Shown one piece after another: positions 10,110 to 24,000 of a stretch of DNA of 64,000 nt. The notes under the pieces were generated by a model. The model worked only from the letters and a program-made list of their open reading frames with translations. It was not told the DNA's origin and made no database searches. Within the stretch, counting starts at the first letter, position 1. Each line of letters starts with the position of its first letter. A program made the position numbers and the translations under genes. Source of the DNA: Azolla caroliniana. Lineage: Eukaryota > Polypodiophyta. The stretch is from NCBI GenBank assembly GCA_043228905.1, contig JBHGNT010000011.1:13702001-13766000 (forward strand), read 5' to 3'.

Positions 10110-11650
10110 GCAAGTTGTTCTCCCTAGTGGGGCTCAATTTATTATTTTACAGGAAGGACAATATACATGGGAACTCTTGAATGTATATGCTTCTAATACT
10201 AACTTGGCTTGGAAACGATTTTGGAAGGATATCTTACATGCTTTACCTTAGCTTGATTGCCATTGCATTGTGGTTTATTTCAACATTATTGAGGATCCCA
10301 TATATTGAGAGGGAGGTACTTTAGTAATTATACATGCACGTAAATCAGCAATTTGGGAATGATTGATTTTTTCCTTATAATCGATTTATGCTTGGCATGT
10401 ACCTTTAGTGGGTACCTTCAATGGTTCGTACTGAGTCATCGCTCCTTTTTAACGATTAGATAGGGATAATAATGGTACTAATCTATCTAGATTAGATAGA
10501 TTTTATGTGTTCGAAAAATTTACCACAACTATTGTTACAATACATATAATGTCCAATGCTACCTTTTCTAATCATGTTCCGATTATCTTTTCCACATTGG
10601 ATCAACAATCCCATGGCATGTCTACTTTGAAGATACCCAAAAATATACTATTAGATTATAGCTTTTTGTTGCAAGTTGTCGATTTATGGTATTACAAATA
10701 CGCTTTTGGGGACTCAAGTGCAATGAATGTTTACGCGAAATCTCTAAATTCTTTAAACATAAATCTAAGGACAGGTTTAGTATGCTTCATCAACAAGAAA
10801 AACAATGTCATGTCTCTAGTGTCTTTACAACGGTTGCAAGAATGTTATCCATGTTGTGCATAGACCATTGAGCAACTTGGGACAACAAAATAAGAACTTA
10901 CTTTAATTCTAGAAAAGAGAGGAGAATTCCAGTATCATCACATGACATCTATGTGGACCCACATGGGAGACAAGGGAACATCATAATTTTTTCACATTAT
11001 AATACCAAAACATAATGTTATTTCTATAATATGACTTCTTCAATATGAGAATGGGTTCATCACATTAGATCCATAAGAGATGAGAGCTTGCAACATGTTA
11101 TATTTGATAGTTTATTATCATGTAGATCCCACGTATGGAATACTTTGGAACCAAAAGTAACATTGCACATGAATGTTCAACAATTGTGGTAGGTCTTCTA
11201 TTACGATGAAGTGAGAGATGCACTTCAATCCTTGCCCAAATACAAGTGCCCAAGTATGGATGGTCCAACCCCACATTTTTTCATTGAATACTAGGATTTG
11301 CTCAAGGTGGACTTTTGTATAGCCTATCAACACATTTTCCATGATGGTTGTATACCTTCACATTTTACAAAAGGACTAATTTACCTTTTACCTAAGTTTG
11401 AGGGTTGCTCACTTTTCAATACTCAACATTGTTTATAAAATCCTTGCGAAATTACTTAGTATACGCCTTCAAACTATGTTATCTACAATTGTACATCCAA
11501 CCCAAACATGTTTCATTCATGAACGAAGTATCTTGGATAATGTGTATATCATAATCTCATTTGTGGGAGGATAGCTTTATTCGAACTATTTTTTTTGCAT
11601 CGAAGCAAGTATTGCCTAGATTGCTCCACAATTCACATACTCGAAACTAT
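10110..11650 (+). mobile_element. decayed L1-type LINE: endonuclease and N-terminal reverse transcriptase remnants
   Basis: Translating across frames gives the LINE order. Near 10165 is an endonuclease-like LLNVYASNTNLAWKRFW. Near 10495-10600 is RLDRFYVFEKF followed by SNHVPIIFSTL, the usual end of the endonuclease domain. Near 11210-11300 is DEVRDALQSLPKYKCPSMDG, the entry to the reverse transcriptase, and at about 11400-11560 there is LNIVYKILAKLLSIRLQTML-like text and a Q.CFIHERSILDN-like motif. Many stops and frameshifts interrupt it, and the catalytic Y.DD region is missing. The longest frame is 10507-10863. Confidence 0.75.
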
Positions 11651-12027
11651 ATTTTACAACATCAAATGGGTCTAGTTCTAGATTCTAGATTGTGGTTGGC
11701 GTACGGGGGAAATGGCAAAACAACTTACTAACTGAGCCAAGACTTGATACATATTTATATCATGTGCTTGGCAGGAAGAAAAAACATGATTAGCCAAGAT
11801 TCATGGAGGACAAATAATGTATCAACATCAGGAAGCGACAAATATAGCCACCATATGACCCACTACCTCTCACTTCAAATGTATTTTTTTTTTCCAATAT
11901 TTGAAGTACTCCTAGTTGTAAAGGGTCATTTTTAGGATATGACATTTTGTTATTGTGTTGTGAGTAATGCAAGTCATTTGTCTCCTTTGATGGAAATGAA
12001 AATTGATCATCCTTATGTTGTAGAATC

Positions 12028-12390
12028 TGTTGAGATATCAAGCTCAACTAGGTTCAATTATTTTGTCAAGTATTTAACTTAGTAGTTACACACATAGAAC
12101 CTAGTTAGTGTGTTGATTTCAAAGCCTTAAATAGGATTTTATACTTGTACTTAAGTGTGGATACATTCTAGATCCTCCACTACCAAGTTCATTTAAGATA
12201 GGGCGTACATCCTTGTACCTATATTCTCATCACACATGTGCACCCTTGCACATGAGATGTATATATATATACCTCATTGTGGGTATTTTTGTGATTGATG
12301 ATTCTTATTAATGTAGAGAAAAGTCTTTAGCTACACTCTTGTTAATCATCCCCCATATTGTCTTATTGTTCATAAGTGTTCTTTCTTACA
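12028..12390 (+). repeat. possible solo or orphan LTR
   Basis: The segment opens TGTTGAGATATCAAGCTC and closes TTCTTTCTTACA (TG...CA ends). It has a TATA-like tract (tatatatatacc, about 12257-12270) and is followed after two bases by TGGTACCT, reminiscent of a primer-binding site start. No partner LTR or clear target duplication was found in the window, so this is only a suggestion. Confidence 0.35.
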
Positions 12391-12402
12391 TGTGGTACCT
12401 AA

Positions 12403-12540
12403 AAAGGGCGGTTTGTGCCCGTAAGTGACAACGACGAAGATAGTGGCGACGACGCAAAATGGTGACAGTGAAGGGTGGTTTGTGCCTGTAAGTGATGACG
12501 ACGAAGATGGTGACGGTGACAACAATGACGGTTTCGACGA
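12403..12540. repeat. two-unit imperfect tandem repeat with acidic coding look
   Basis: AAGGGCGGTTTGTGCCCGTAA and AAGGGTGGTTTGTGCCTGTAA start two related units about 70 bp apart, each followed by GTGA.GACGACGAAGAT. It could be a remnant of a retroelement internal region. Confidence 0.5.
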
Positions 12541-12740
12541 TGAAGAAGGTAAAATGTAGCCTGTCTACAAGTTGCATGATGGAACGTGGTGCGAGTCTCA
12601 TCATATCCTAGAGGTCATCCTGTGCATGTATCTCACTCGTACCATTCGGTACACCCCACGATGGACTATGTACTGCTAATAAAACATGACTTTGTGTGAG
12701 TTGTAGCCTTCGGGCGAGCCAAAGATAAAAAATAATACTA

Positions 12741-13838
12741 AAGTAGTATAAAAAAGAAGAAAAAAAAAAGTTCTTTCTCACTTCCTCTCATACTCTCACA
12801 TACACACACACACATCACATAATCTTCCATTGCTTAATCACATATGTGATTAACTATTCACGTAATTATATACTAATTAACCTTTAGTTAATTACCTAAT
12901 TATTACAAAATAAAAGTAATAGGATATGTTGGCCGCAAATGGTAATTTGACCCGCCAATAGAGGATGTAAAATCATATTGGAAGTTGTGGGTGTATCGTA
13001 AGCAGCTGTTATTTAGATTGGCATGGGACTAGGTAACTTATGGACAGATCCATTTACTGGCAACAAAAATCAATTTTCTCTTAATATTATGTGCAATTAG
13101 GTTGACATATTTTTGCATGGTTCACTGGATGTTTCACTAACAACATTTCAATATTGGAGTCAACAATGTCTCGTTCCAAAATTTCTTTCTAAGTTTCACT
13201 CCAAATACTTTGCATCCAATGGTTACTTGTGCTTTGACCCTTGCTTGTGGTATGTGGCTACACGTAATGACTGTATCCTCTAATTGTGGTTACTGTCATT
13301 TGTAGGAAGAATCACAAAAACATTGTTCGTGGGACCGATTTGAGTCACAATTGGTATGGAAATGTCAGCTTAGAATAATTGCCAATTACTTTCCCACATC
13401 ATTATTCCCATGGGGAATGGTGGTTTGGACATCAGTTGTCTCCTTTGTGTGTAAACAATTACCTAGAGTAATTATGTTAAGCAGAATAGATTAGATGTGT
13501 GTTTGTGTGTGTGTATGTCTAAAGAGACACAAGGTAGATAAAATATTGATAGAATGTAAGAAACTCAAATGTATATTAACAAGGAATAAGAAAATGCACT
13601 AGCAACCAACCAAGTACAAAGGAAGGAGGGAGGTGCTTCCGGTTTTCATGAAGTTAGGATCTCACTAATTAAAGTCGTGCTTAACATTTGGTTCGACATG
13701 ATCCATACATTAAAAAGACAATGGGATTGTCTTATCGGGGATTCAAATGCTACAGTTGCTCAATGTCTCCAATATATTACTCCTTAGACGAACAACTCAC
13801 TTTTTCCATTCAAAGATGGTAGCCCTTTTTTAGCATTT
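12741..13838. other. intergenic, no gene seen
   Basis: AT-rich sequence with small simple repeats (CACACA near 12800, GTGTGT near 13500). No family motif was found in any frame. Confidence 0.5.
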
Positions 13839-14291
13839 TCAACCACCAAGATGGTTGTTCCCTCCATTAATCACTTGAGAATAACATCTCCACGCTAATT
13901 TCTTACTATTAATGAATGGACATCTTTTTTTTAAAACATAACAATCCAATATAGTTATCAATGACTGGACATATCCAAAATATGTGTTCGACATCATCCT
14001 TGATTCTTGTACCAAAGAAAAAAACATGTCCATTTGAAATTGGGTCAATGTTTCAAAGTTGTTGCCAAAGGCAGCCAACCAACCAAGCACTATTGTGTTC
14101 CAAAGGAAAAATGAGCTTGTGAAGTCATTTTGAGTGGTGTATGACCATAACAATATCAATTTACAATGGGTGCCATTGGTGTGCACCACAAGTGTTAATT
14201 TATTGTTGTCAAATGACCAATAGTTCATCGATAATCGATAATTGAGAGCAAGGTGCACGGGAGTAGATAACGTCGATAATGATAGCCACAC
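13839..14291 (-). mobile_element. LINE C-terminal zinc-knuckle (zf-RVT type) remnant
   Basis: The minus-strand frame of 150 codons has FFLWNTIVLGWLAAF and LTQFQMD. In a shifted frame (about 13950-14010) the reading DDVEHIFWICPVID matches the ..E...H.FW.CP.. signature that ends plant L1 reverse transcriptase proteins. It is frameshifted and inactive, and it is oriented opposite to the LINE remnant at 10.1-11.6 kb. Confidence 0.6.
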
Positions 14292-14940
14292 ATAATGATT
14301 TGTGCTTGTGACACATCAAATAGAATAGTGCATAGTATACAAAGCCAAGCTTTGCCATGTGATCGAAGTTAGGTGGAGACATTCATTTTGATTCGAATGC
14401 AAGAGTTTCGGGTAACTATGCTAGTTTATTACTATATATCTTGCACTGTAGCGGCTGATATTTAATCTATTCCAAACTTCGTTGTTGGGAGAGCATTGAG
14501 CGCTTGAGGTATGAATGATGAAACGACCGAGCACAATTGACGATATGCCATAACAAGGCTTCAATGCTTGTTTTACCAATGTAGATATGTACTTATTTGA
14601 TATGCTTGAGCGAGTCCTTAAACAAATCTTGAGGAGAACGATGTACCTTCTGAGTCCACGACTAATTTTGGTTCGTTCTCCAAACTTGGATGGGGTTGGG
14701 TTGGGAAACTCGAGAAGCCATGCCCAACACGGACGCCGGTCATCCCCTCGTGCTCTTGCGTGGGTGTCTGTAGGTAGCTATTAGTAGACTAAGGCACACA
14801 CTTAAAATACGTGTTGACCCATCCAACTCACTCTTGCACATATGTATACATATACATAACACCTAATAAATTATACATAATATACATATACGTATACGTA
14901 TAGATATGCGTATACGTATATGCCTCTGCTGTATGTAGTC
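14292..14940. other. presumed promoter region of SEC5, no gene seen
   Basis: There are no recognisable frames. A TATACGTATACG-type palindromic run occurs at about 14880-14925, just upstream of the SEC5 leader. Confidence 0.4.
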
Positions 14941-14996
14941 ATTGTCGAGCCATTTTAGTGTGTGCCTGCGGGGGGGAAGGAAGGAAGGATCGATCG

Positions 14997-15000
<4 letters not shown>

Positions 15001-15070
<70 letters not shown>
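15001..15070 (+). repeat. (GA)35 microsatellite directly abutting the SEC5 start codon
   Basis: Seventy bases of pure GA repeat run to 15070, and the last A is the A of the ATG used for SEC5. GA-rich leaders are common in plant 5' UTRs. Here the repeat is also open in the SEC5 frame, back to an ATG at 14962. Confidence 0.95.
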
Positions 15071-15072
<2 letters not shown>

Positions 15073-18000
15073 TCCATATCCAGCATGGACGATGACGACT
15101 TCGGTGATCCAGAGGAGGAGGAGGAGGAAGAGCTTCTGCAGAGGGCGTTGGAGGCACAGGCAAAGCGTGGAGATCATGAGGTGCAGCAGTACCCGTATGG
15201 CAGATCCCCCAATCATCCTCCCCCCCTCATCTCCGCCGCAGCTGCCGGCCCTCCGTCTCGACAACCCCCTCCCGCCCCGCCCACTCGCCGTCCCCCACCC
15301 CCTCGCCCATCGCAGCCTCAGCCCCAGCCCCAACCTCGCTCACGCCCCCTCCCTTCATCCGCCCACCATCATCATCATGACGTTGACGATGATGAATCCG
15401 AGGTTGAGCTCCTCAGTTTATCCTCCGACGACGACGAAGAAGACTATGACGATCCTAGACGGAGGAAAGGCTCGGCGCCTCATCGAGACGAGGATCTCTA
15501 TTCGGACGATGATGAAGATGGGGACGATGAACCCGAGAGCTGGAAGCGTGTCGACGAGGGAGAGGTTATGTGATCCAATCCTATTTCTTTTCCTGTTTTC
15601 CTCTAAGGAGGGGAAATAATAGATAATAATTTTATGCGAGGAGACGTCCCCACACGAATCAAAAGCTACTACTTTGGTCTTAATTATCTCACCAAGGAGC
15701 AAACAAATGCAGCACATAAGGGAAATTATAGATCAAACATTATTTAGAGACGCTGTGAATGTGTTAGTGATGCTATAATGTCACTACATGTGTATGGAGG
15801 GAAGCACATGGCATTGAAGTGCTAGTTCATCAAAGCCAGATGTACTCAGATTAATCAAGAGTCAATGCTGCAATGATGCATTTGGGACATTCTTTCTCTT
15901 TTTCTTTCAATAGACCAGTTTTATTTTGTTTAGGTTTTGGAAGAATTGGTAAAGTTTGAAGCTTTATTGGATTATCATTCCTCTGGAAATCTATAGAGTG
16001 TTGAATGATGGTCGATGCACCTACATAGATATATGTTCCCTAGTGTCCATATGGTGACTGCTGGCTTTGGGTCTTCTCCGACCAGCTTGAGATAGAGTGG
16101 GGATGAGCAACGCATGTACGTTGGGTGGACTAGAGATAAAGAGTGAGGGGCACTAGGAATGTAAATATAGAGCTTCCAATGCCATGGGGAGAGAGTCCTA
16201 CTTTGAGGAGATCACCACCACCCCATGTTGCATGGCGTGAGTAGATCAATGCCACATAGGACAGCTCCTTTTGCATTGGATGATACAGAGACTCACAGAC
16301 AGATCTGTAGACATATGTGAGGGCCACACCAGCCATACTAACAGAGTAGAGGGTGACACTTGAACAAACAGAGATTATTGAATTGAGTATGATACTTCTA
16401 TTTACCACACTATCGGATGCCAAAGCTTTCTTGAGCTGTCGTAATAAACATATGTAGGAGAGGGCAAATCGTCCTAGAGTTATCCAATGACCTTACGACA
16501 ATAATTTTTAAACACTATTTTGCATGTTAACCATCACGTATCCCATCATGAGTTTGGTCTGTACAGCAGCCATATAGTTGGATATTTTGTGTGTGCATGT
16601 CATATAACCTATAGGATCACATCCAATAGATCATGGTTATTTTCTGCATTGTTCATGGGTGCATAGGGAATGCTACCTTTGTACTTATAAATCATCTCAT
16701 CGGAAAACTGTGAGTTCTAATATACTTTAAGACAACTTTATTCCTCTCTCTCAGCAGTCATAAAACTGAGGAATCCCAAGTTTGATCATTGCCTCATAGA
16801 TCGCGATTGGTCTGTTTGTGTGTGCATGTCATATAACCTATAGGATCACATCCAATAGATCATGGTTATTTTCTGCATTGTTCATGGATGCATAGGGAAT
16901 GCTACCTTTCTACTTATAAATCATCTCATTGGAAAACTGTGAGTTCTAATATACTTTAAGATAACTTTATTCCTCTCTCTCAGCAGTCATAAAACTGAGG
17001 AATCCCAAGTTTGATCATTGCCTCGTAGATCGCAATTGGTCTGTTGTGGATATTAAAAAGATATGTCTATCTATCTATTCTGCTTGAGGGAACCTAGTTG
17101 TTAGAGCCAATCAATTGGGCCTCTCAATGTCACATTGTAGGTGGTGTTTGCATCAAGTTCTAACATATCAAGAGCATCATTTTGTACCACTAAGGATGCT
17201 TGATATAAATACAACTAGAGAGACCAATGTGGGAGTCTTGACATGATTTCTCTCATGTGTTCCTCCACCTATTCTCGTGGACTAGTTGTAATGGTTTCTG
17301 ATCCAGCTTATTATGGAGGATATAGATACAATTAGAGAGACCAATGTGGGAGTCTTGACATGATTTTGCTCATGTGTTCCTCCACCCATACTCGTGGACT
17401 AGTTGTAATGGCCTCCCATCCAGCTTATACTGCTCCTATTGCATGTACACTCATTGATACTTGTTTTGCTTACACAATGCACTGTCTTTTCTTTTCTTTC
17501 CTCGTTATTATGCTTTGTATTATATCTTTGCTAGGGTGTTATTTTGTTTCTCTCATTGTACATTTGGACCTTTCAAAGATTGTTTATATAATTGCTCTGA
17601 AACCGAAGTTGATTTCCTTGCTATGGAGATCTTTCTATCTTGAATTGGGTCAATTTGAAGATATTTCAAAAACAGAAGTTTCAGTCCATCTCACCTCACA
17701 CCGTCAAGTGCTTAGTCAAGGATATATGGCACCATAAGTAGTTTCATTAAATCTTGTTTATATTTATTTTCGTTTGTTATTCTCATAAAGTAGACAACAT
17801 TTTAAGATGTAATATCTCATTTGGTCTAACATGCCATTTTGGTCTCTTAAATGATGAGCAATTTGGTGTTCAGGAGCATGTTTGGCAGAGATATGTGTAC
17901 TTAGCTATATTACTATATGCTAATGACACGTGTTGATTTCTGACTCCCTAGAGGAGACATGTAAATGCTTTAAAGACATTTTGTATGGACAATTCTTTTT

Positions 18001-21000
18001 CAGGAAACATTAATAAAACCAAAATGATGGCGTTTAACACCATAGGACCATGGGCAACAAGATAGATCTGAACCATAATTCTTATTGGGAGAGGAAAAGG
18101 TGGCGTACACACAATCCTCCACATGCCTTTACACAGTACCCCAGTTCTCCCATTGGGGGGGTGCTTGTGCTTGAATTTAAGACAATGTGCATATAAACAG
18201 TTTCAAGAATCACGAATTAGATGATGGTTATTTGATACCCTTGTAGCAGTGATTCTGTTCTATGGGTAAAAACTTTGGGAATGCCTCCATAAATCACACA
18301 TAATTGAAGAGGTTTGAGAACTTTAGTCGCAAAGTATTTGATGCCCCCATGATATAAGCCATGCTATAAGCCATGTGGAGGTTCCAAAGCAAAAATACTT
18401 ATGATTGACACTTACGCCATTAGAACAACTGGCAGAACATGGAGATAATCAGTGTTGTGCTGAAATGAATGGCACCAGTCACATGGCATATAAATGCAGA
18501 CACATTTATCTACACTTGGACATGATCAAAGTGGATAACAATAGAGCAATTTGAAATTATATGATTAAATTGGATAGTTAAAGACTGTGGATCAGCCTCA
18601 CAGTGCCTATTGGAAGGAAGATGGCCCATTATAAAGCCTTCTTTTTTGCACACCTCATAGGTTTGAAAGGTAGATATGCACACAAATCTATGGAAAAATA
18701 GATCAGCCAATTGCCCCTGCCTTTTTTATGGAGTAAGAGGGGGATATGACTGCTTTCTTAAACAAGATGTTGATTCACTCTACATGGTAACAGTTTTTGA
18801 AGACTTAACAATGTTTGTGACTATTGTTGCTTGAATTTAAGAGGCATAACGGGATGTTGTTGAACAACAATACAACCACAACAACAAAGAACCATCTCAG
18901 CTTTATTTAGCTCGTCAGTTTTTATGCCACAAGTCACACTAGGGGTTACACTCTCAACCACAACTTGGAAAGGGATTACAATAGATTGGGCAATAGAAAT
19001 TTGTCATTCACATAGGCCACAATCATTTGGACCATGACCTCCAGTCTTGTTCTTGATAAATAAAGGTCATTTTCACCTATACTGAAGGTGCTTCCCTCAG
19101 CTCAAATACCTCTCCACCTTGGGTGAGCCCATGTTGGAGATCTTTTGAACGCAAAAATTTCAACAATTTAAGCTCAAAATGTTGAGCGTTTAGTTAAGCA
19201 CATCCTCTGGCATCTTAGCTAGTTTTACTTATTTAATTATAATGAATTTGGGTCTGTTGTCAAAGATTAGACAACGTTTCAACATAATCTCTCACTTGAT
19301 CTCGTAGGCCATTTTGACCTCACCAAATACATTAACATCTCGTTCTTTTGTTATTTCTCAACATATGAGAAAAAGGATATGTGACCTATGTGGCATGAAT
19401 GTTTTAGAACCTGAAAATTTCACGCTGGGAGGTCTCACATATGAGGACATTCAGCATTATTTTCACATGTAATTTTAATCCTAGTTCATCAGGAATTTGA
19501 ATTTGGTGCTTATTTGATTCTGGACGTGTTCATTGTTTTACTTGGTGTTTTAAACTAGGCTCAAAATTTGCAAATTTTGATGTGTAACAGCTTGCAAGAA
19601 TGGTTAGAGAAATGAGGGAAGCAAAGCTAACAGCCATTCCAAATGTAAGAAAAGTGCCCACTTTTAGGCGGAAGGCTAGCATGGTAGCTGAGGGTTTTCC
19701 TCGAGGCAATGATCTCATCGATCCATTAGGACTGGGGTGAGTTGATTTTGTTTTTTACTTTATGTTATCTTACTATATATAGACACGATGCTGAATCATA
19801 TGTTCTTGTTGTATAATGCAATTCTATGATAGTATAGCTATTTTATTATTTGGCATCATCTAATAAGTTTAATTTATGACAGTGTTATAGATCCACGAAA
19901 TTTGTGTTTGGTACAAAAGGGTTCTATCGAGAATGAGGGTACAGAAGCAAGTGCTGTTAGAGATCCTACTTTGAGAGGTAATTAACACGACACCTTCACT
20001 ATTTTTTAACAATCACAATTCACTTCTTGAGGTCTTTGCATCGTTATCGACTGTTTGAGTGTAATAAGGAAAAAATATTCTGTCTCTTCGTCTTATGATC
20101 TTCAGTGGGAATTCTAAACTGATCAAAGATATTTGGGGCACTTTGGTGCAATCTGAGTAGTATGGAGCGAGAAGATTGGAAGAAACCAATGGAAAAACTA
20201 GCTCAGCAACATGAGGATGAGATAGAGTCAATCTTGGCCAAGCTTCACGAAGCCAGTTGCATGTGTGCATGCCTTTTCCTTATTGTCTTCTTGACACTTT
20301 TACTCTGCTTTTTTCTCAATCTACATATCTTGCAAAGCAGCAAAAATGATGCACAAATATGAAATAAATGGTGGTGAGAAAGCTCTTTTGTCTAGGCTAG
20401 GTCATACATTATGAAGATAATGGTGTTGCACTTGCAGGATTGGCAGCTCTATGGCAGCTCTATTTGTCATTTGTTTTAAATTTCCGCATGGAAAATTGTA
20501 CAAAATGCTGCATTTGGACCTTTACATAAATATTATAGAAGCTCACATCAAGAAATATATGTGCTCACAATAATGCAGTATTTCAAACTCGTTTTTACTT
20601 CTCTAGAGGGTTTTAATGATCTGAAATAAGGAATATAAATTAAATTTTGCTGTCTCATTTTGACAGAAAAAGTTATGTATCATTCTGAGAAATTCGACCC
20701 GAAGTTATTCTTAAGCCACATTCATCAAAATACAAGCCATGCAGACCTTGATACTGGGCAGCAATCATTGAAACTGGATCTCCAGAACCGGAAGCTACAA
20801 TTAAAACTACTTGTTAAGGAAAATTTTGACTGCTTTGTGTCTTGTAAATCTACAATTGATGGTGAGGGCTTTTATAAAAAATCATCTCTTACAAGTTTAG
20901 CCTGTGGTGAACTGTGAAATCTGATTGGTTCATGTATACAGATATACACTTGAAGTTGCAACAAATAGAAACGGATATAGAAGGTGCTGGTACCGTTCAC

Positions 21001-24000
21001 TTAAGTAACTCTATAAGTGAGGTGGTTAATGTTGCAAATAGAGCCTTTGAGCCTCTTTTTGAGCGCCAGGTATGCTAGAATGTCTTTGCGTTTACATCTC
21101 TTTGCATGTTTGTGTGACACATTTATGCTGAGGATAGATGAAATTGAGGAGTAATGTTTCCAGAATTATATTTTTTAAGCACTGTAGATAATAATGTATT
21201 TCTACTGTTTAATAGTTATTTTACTCTTTACTGCTTTCGATACTCATTACTTTATGAAAAAGTTATATATGCATGAATATAATGGGCTTGGTAAATCATA
21301 TGTAAATGAAGCTTTTGGTGAATTGTACCTAAGGTTGCATTGTTTTTTATTTATACCCTTCCATTGTCTGGCTATTGCATTCAGTCTTTTGTCTTGAAAG
21401 TGAGTTGTATAAACTGTAGTAGGGTTCTGGTCACACTACATAATCTTCAAAGCAGAATCATAGTCTCTGCAGTGGTGTTCACATCTTATTTTTTGCATAT
21501 TATGCATTATGCATTTTGAAGATTCGGCTGATTGGAAAATGATATTATGAGGTGCTCAAATTGCTCAGAAGTTTAGCTTAAATTTGAAGTATTGATTCCA
21601 ATAATTCAGGTTCAAGCAGAGCGTATAAGGTCTGTTCAGGGGATGCTTCAGCGTTTCAGAACCCTGTTTAATCTTCCAAGTACTATTCGTAGTTGCATTA
21701 CCAAAGGAGAGTATGACATGGCTGTGAGGGAATACAAGAAAGCGAAGTCTTTAGTCCTGCCTACCCACGTAATTCTGTTCATTTTCTCTTTGAAATAATT
21801 GTTTCTGGCTAATGCAGAAAGCAACACTCGACATTTGTAAAATTGGGATCAAAGATAATCATGCAGACATTTCTGTTGGGAGCTTTTGTGCAGGTTACAG
21901 TTTTGAAGAAAGTGCTTGAAGAAGTAGAGAAAGTAATTACGGAGTTTAAGGAAAAACTTTTGAAATCTATGGAAAATCCGAATATGGAGTTTAATCAAGT
22001 AAGCAAGTTCTTCAACTGAGAGGTTCTCAGATTAGTCACTCACTAGATATAAACTGTCAAGCAGAAATCAACTGTTATTTCAATTTGATATATTTAATTA
22101 ATCCTTGCCTGCTTGTTTTTTTGACAGCTGGAGAGCACTGTTCGACTGCTCTTAGAGTTGGAGCCAGGCTCTGATCCAATTTGGCATTATCTGACAATTC
22201 AGGTTTGCAACCTGTTGTATGTCATTGAATTTACCTCCTATTGTGTACTGTTGCAATTATCTATGCATGTATTTTGTAGAGCTTGCACATTGAGGAACTT
22301 CTGGAGGGTTGCTCTCTGGAACATAGCGAAAGAGTGGAGGAAATGAAAAAAGAGTTTTCAGCGAAGGCAGAATTGGATGCACGATGGAAAGAACTTCAAA
22401 TAGAGTCAAACAAAGCAGTATGAGATATTATGGTTTCTAATTTCCTTTCAGAAATAACAGACATATGCTTATGTTTCTCTTTTCTATTACAGTCTGATCT
22501 AGATTATTACTTGAATTTTGATGAACAAGAAAGAGGATCTCTCAATAAAGGCATTGAAAATCTTATGACGCAACACTCAGATACACTAATCAGCAGGCTT
22601 ATTCATCGCTTAACCTTAGTGCTGGTGCAATATCTGCCCTCGTTTTGGCGTTTAGCAACGGCAATATTCAATGGGAAATTTGGAAAAGTATGTGAAGACA
22701 TTCTTCCTGTTGGCTTATAATGATAGCTTTTTAATAACAAAATGCCTCAAGAAAAGCACGAATGTGAATTGCTTCGGTAATTGATATGTCCTGAATTCAC
22801 TCCACTATTTAAAACTTTTGCTGTAATGACTCAGTCTGCGTTTTCAAAACTATAGGGCAACTGTTGGCAACATATCTTTAATCTGAATTGATAATACTCT
22901 GTAATCAAACATTCTGGGTTCTTATTAATCTTGTGAGAACACACATTATGAACTGTTTAAAAAGATTAAGGTTAGTACCCTCTTTAAACATTAGATTGTT
23001 GTGTGTAATGTGGTCGGTGAATTCGAGTAGATCTGTGCTGATATCCTCATATTGCCTTGCACACTTTGTTTATTATGCATCATCACACTTTATTTATTCC
23101 TCTGGAAAATTATCATAAATTGTTTTTAGAAAATGTTCCCTCTATGAAGTTGGATAACTGTCTTCTTTTCATCCAATTACATTTCTGAGGAGAGGTGAGA
23201 GAGATTGGCAGTTTTACAAGAAATATTCTGTGTTTCTCTAGTATAAAAACTTTGATGATTTCATACTGAATCTATTTAAAACCTTAGCGTGATGCAAATA
23301 TGGGCACAAATGATATCCCTTGGTGGTGTAGAAAGAAAGAAAGATATATTAACGTCTTTTAAGATATATTAATGTGTAGCGCAACCTATTGTATGTAGGT
23401 GGAGTATGGGGAAACTACCTGGATGATTTCTGTCATCGCAATAATCCTAATTTTACTGTTGTTCTGTGATCCTTAAATCTATATTGATAATGTCAAGGCT
23501 GTGCAGTTGTGTAATCTGATAATTTTTTACGTTTATGGTCTCTTTTGGTTGGGGATTCTGGTAAGATGTAGGATAATATGTTTCTTACATATTGCTGAAA
23601 CATGATTTTTTTTATCTATCACAGATTTCTCATGGAAGTGTAGCAAATGGATTCGGAGGAGATAACAAAGCTGCAGGAAGCAGTGGAACCTTGCATGGGC
23701 ATTCTTTAAATGAAGTTGTTACTATGATTGTAGGCATAGTATCATTGTATCAAACCAAGGTAAGTAATTTGTGGGTTCTTTGGTGATGTTTTCTGTGTTC
23801 AGATCAAACTATTCATGTTAACTGTTTATAAGATTTCCAGATGGAAATATGTAGCTTACTTTGATTTCTTCTTTACTGTTGCATATTTAAGCACTGTGAA
23901 TACCTTTGATAATGAACACATGGATAACAAATGTATCATAGAACAAAGAAGTAGAATATTGGTTTTCAATATTCTTGGTTGGTCCTCTGCATTGAATGAG

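Noticed and set aside
14962-15573. Frame with (Glu-Arg)n as the true SEC5 N-terminus
   Set aside because: The GA tract is typical 5' UTR sequence and the family starts near the acidic MSISSMDDDD-type region. It is kept as a finding, not as the start.
17360-17737. 125-codon hydrophobic frame in SEC5 intron 1 as a membrane protein gene
   Set aside because: It lies partly in a tandem duplication, uses T-rich sequence that gives Leu/Phe/Ile by chance, and has no recognisable family.
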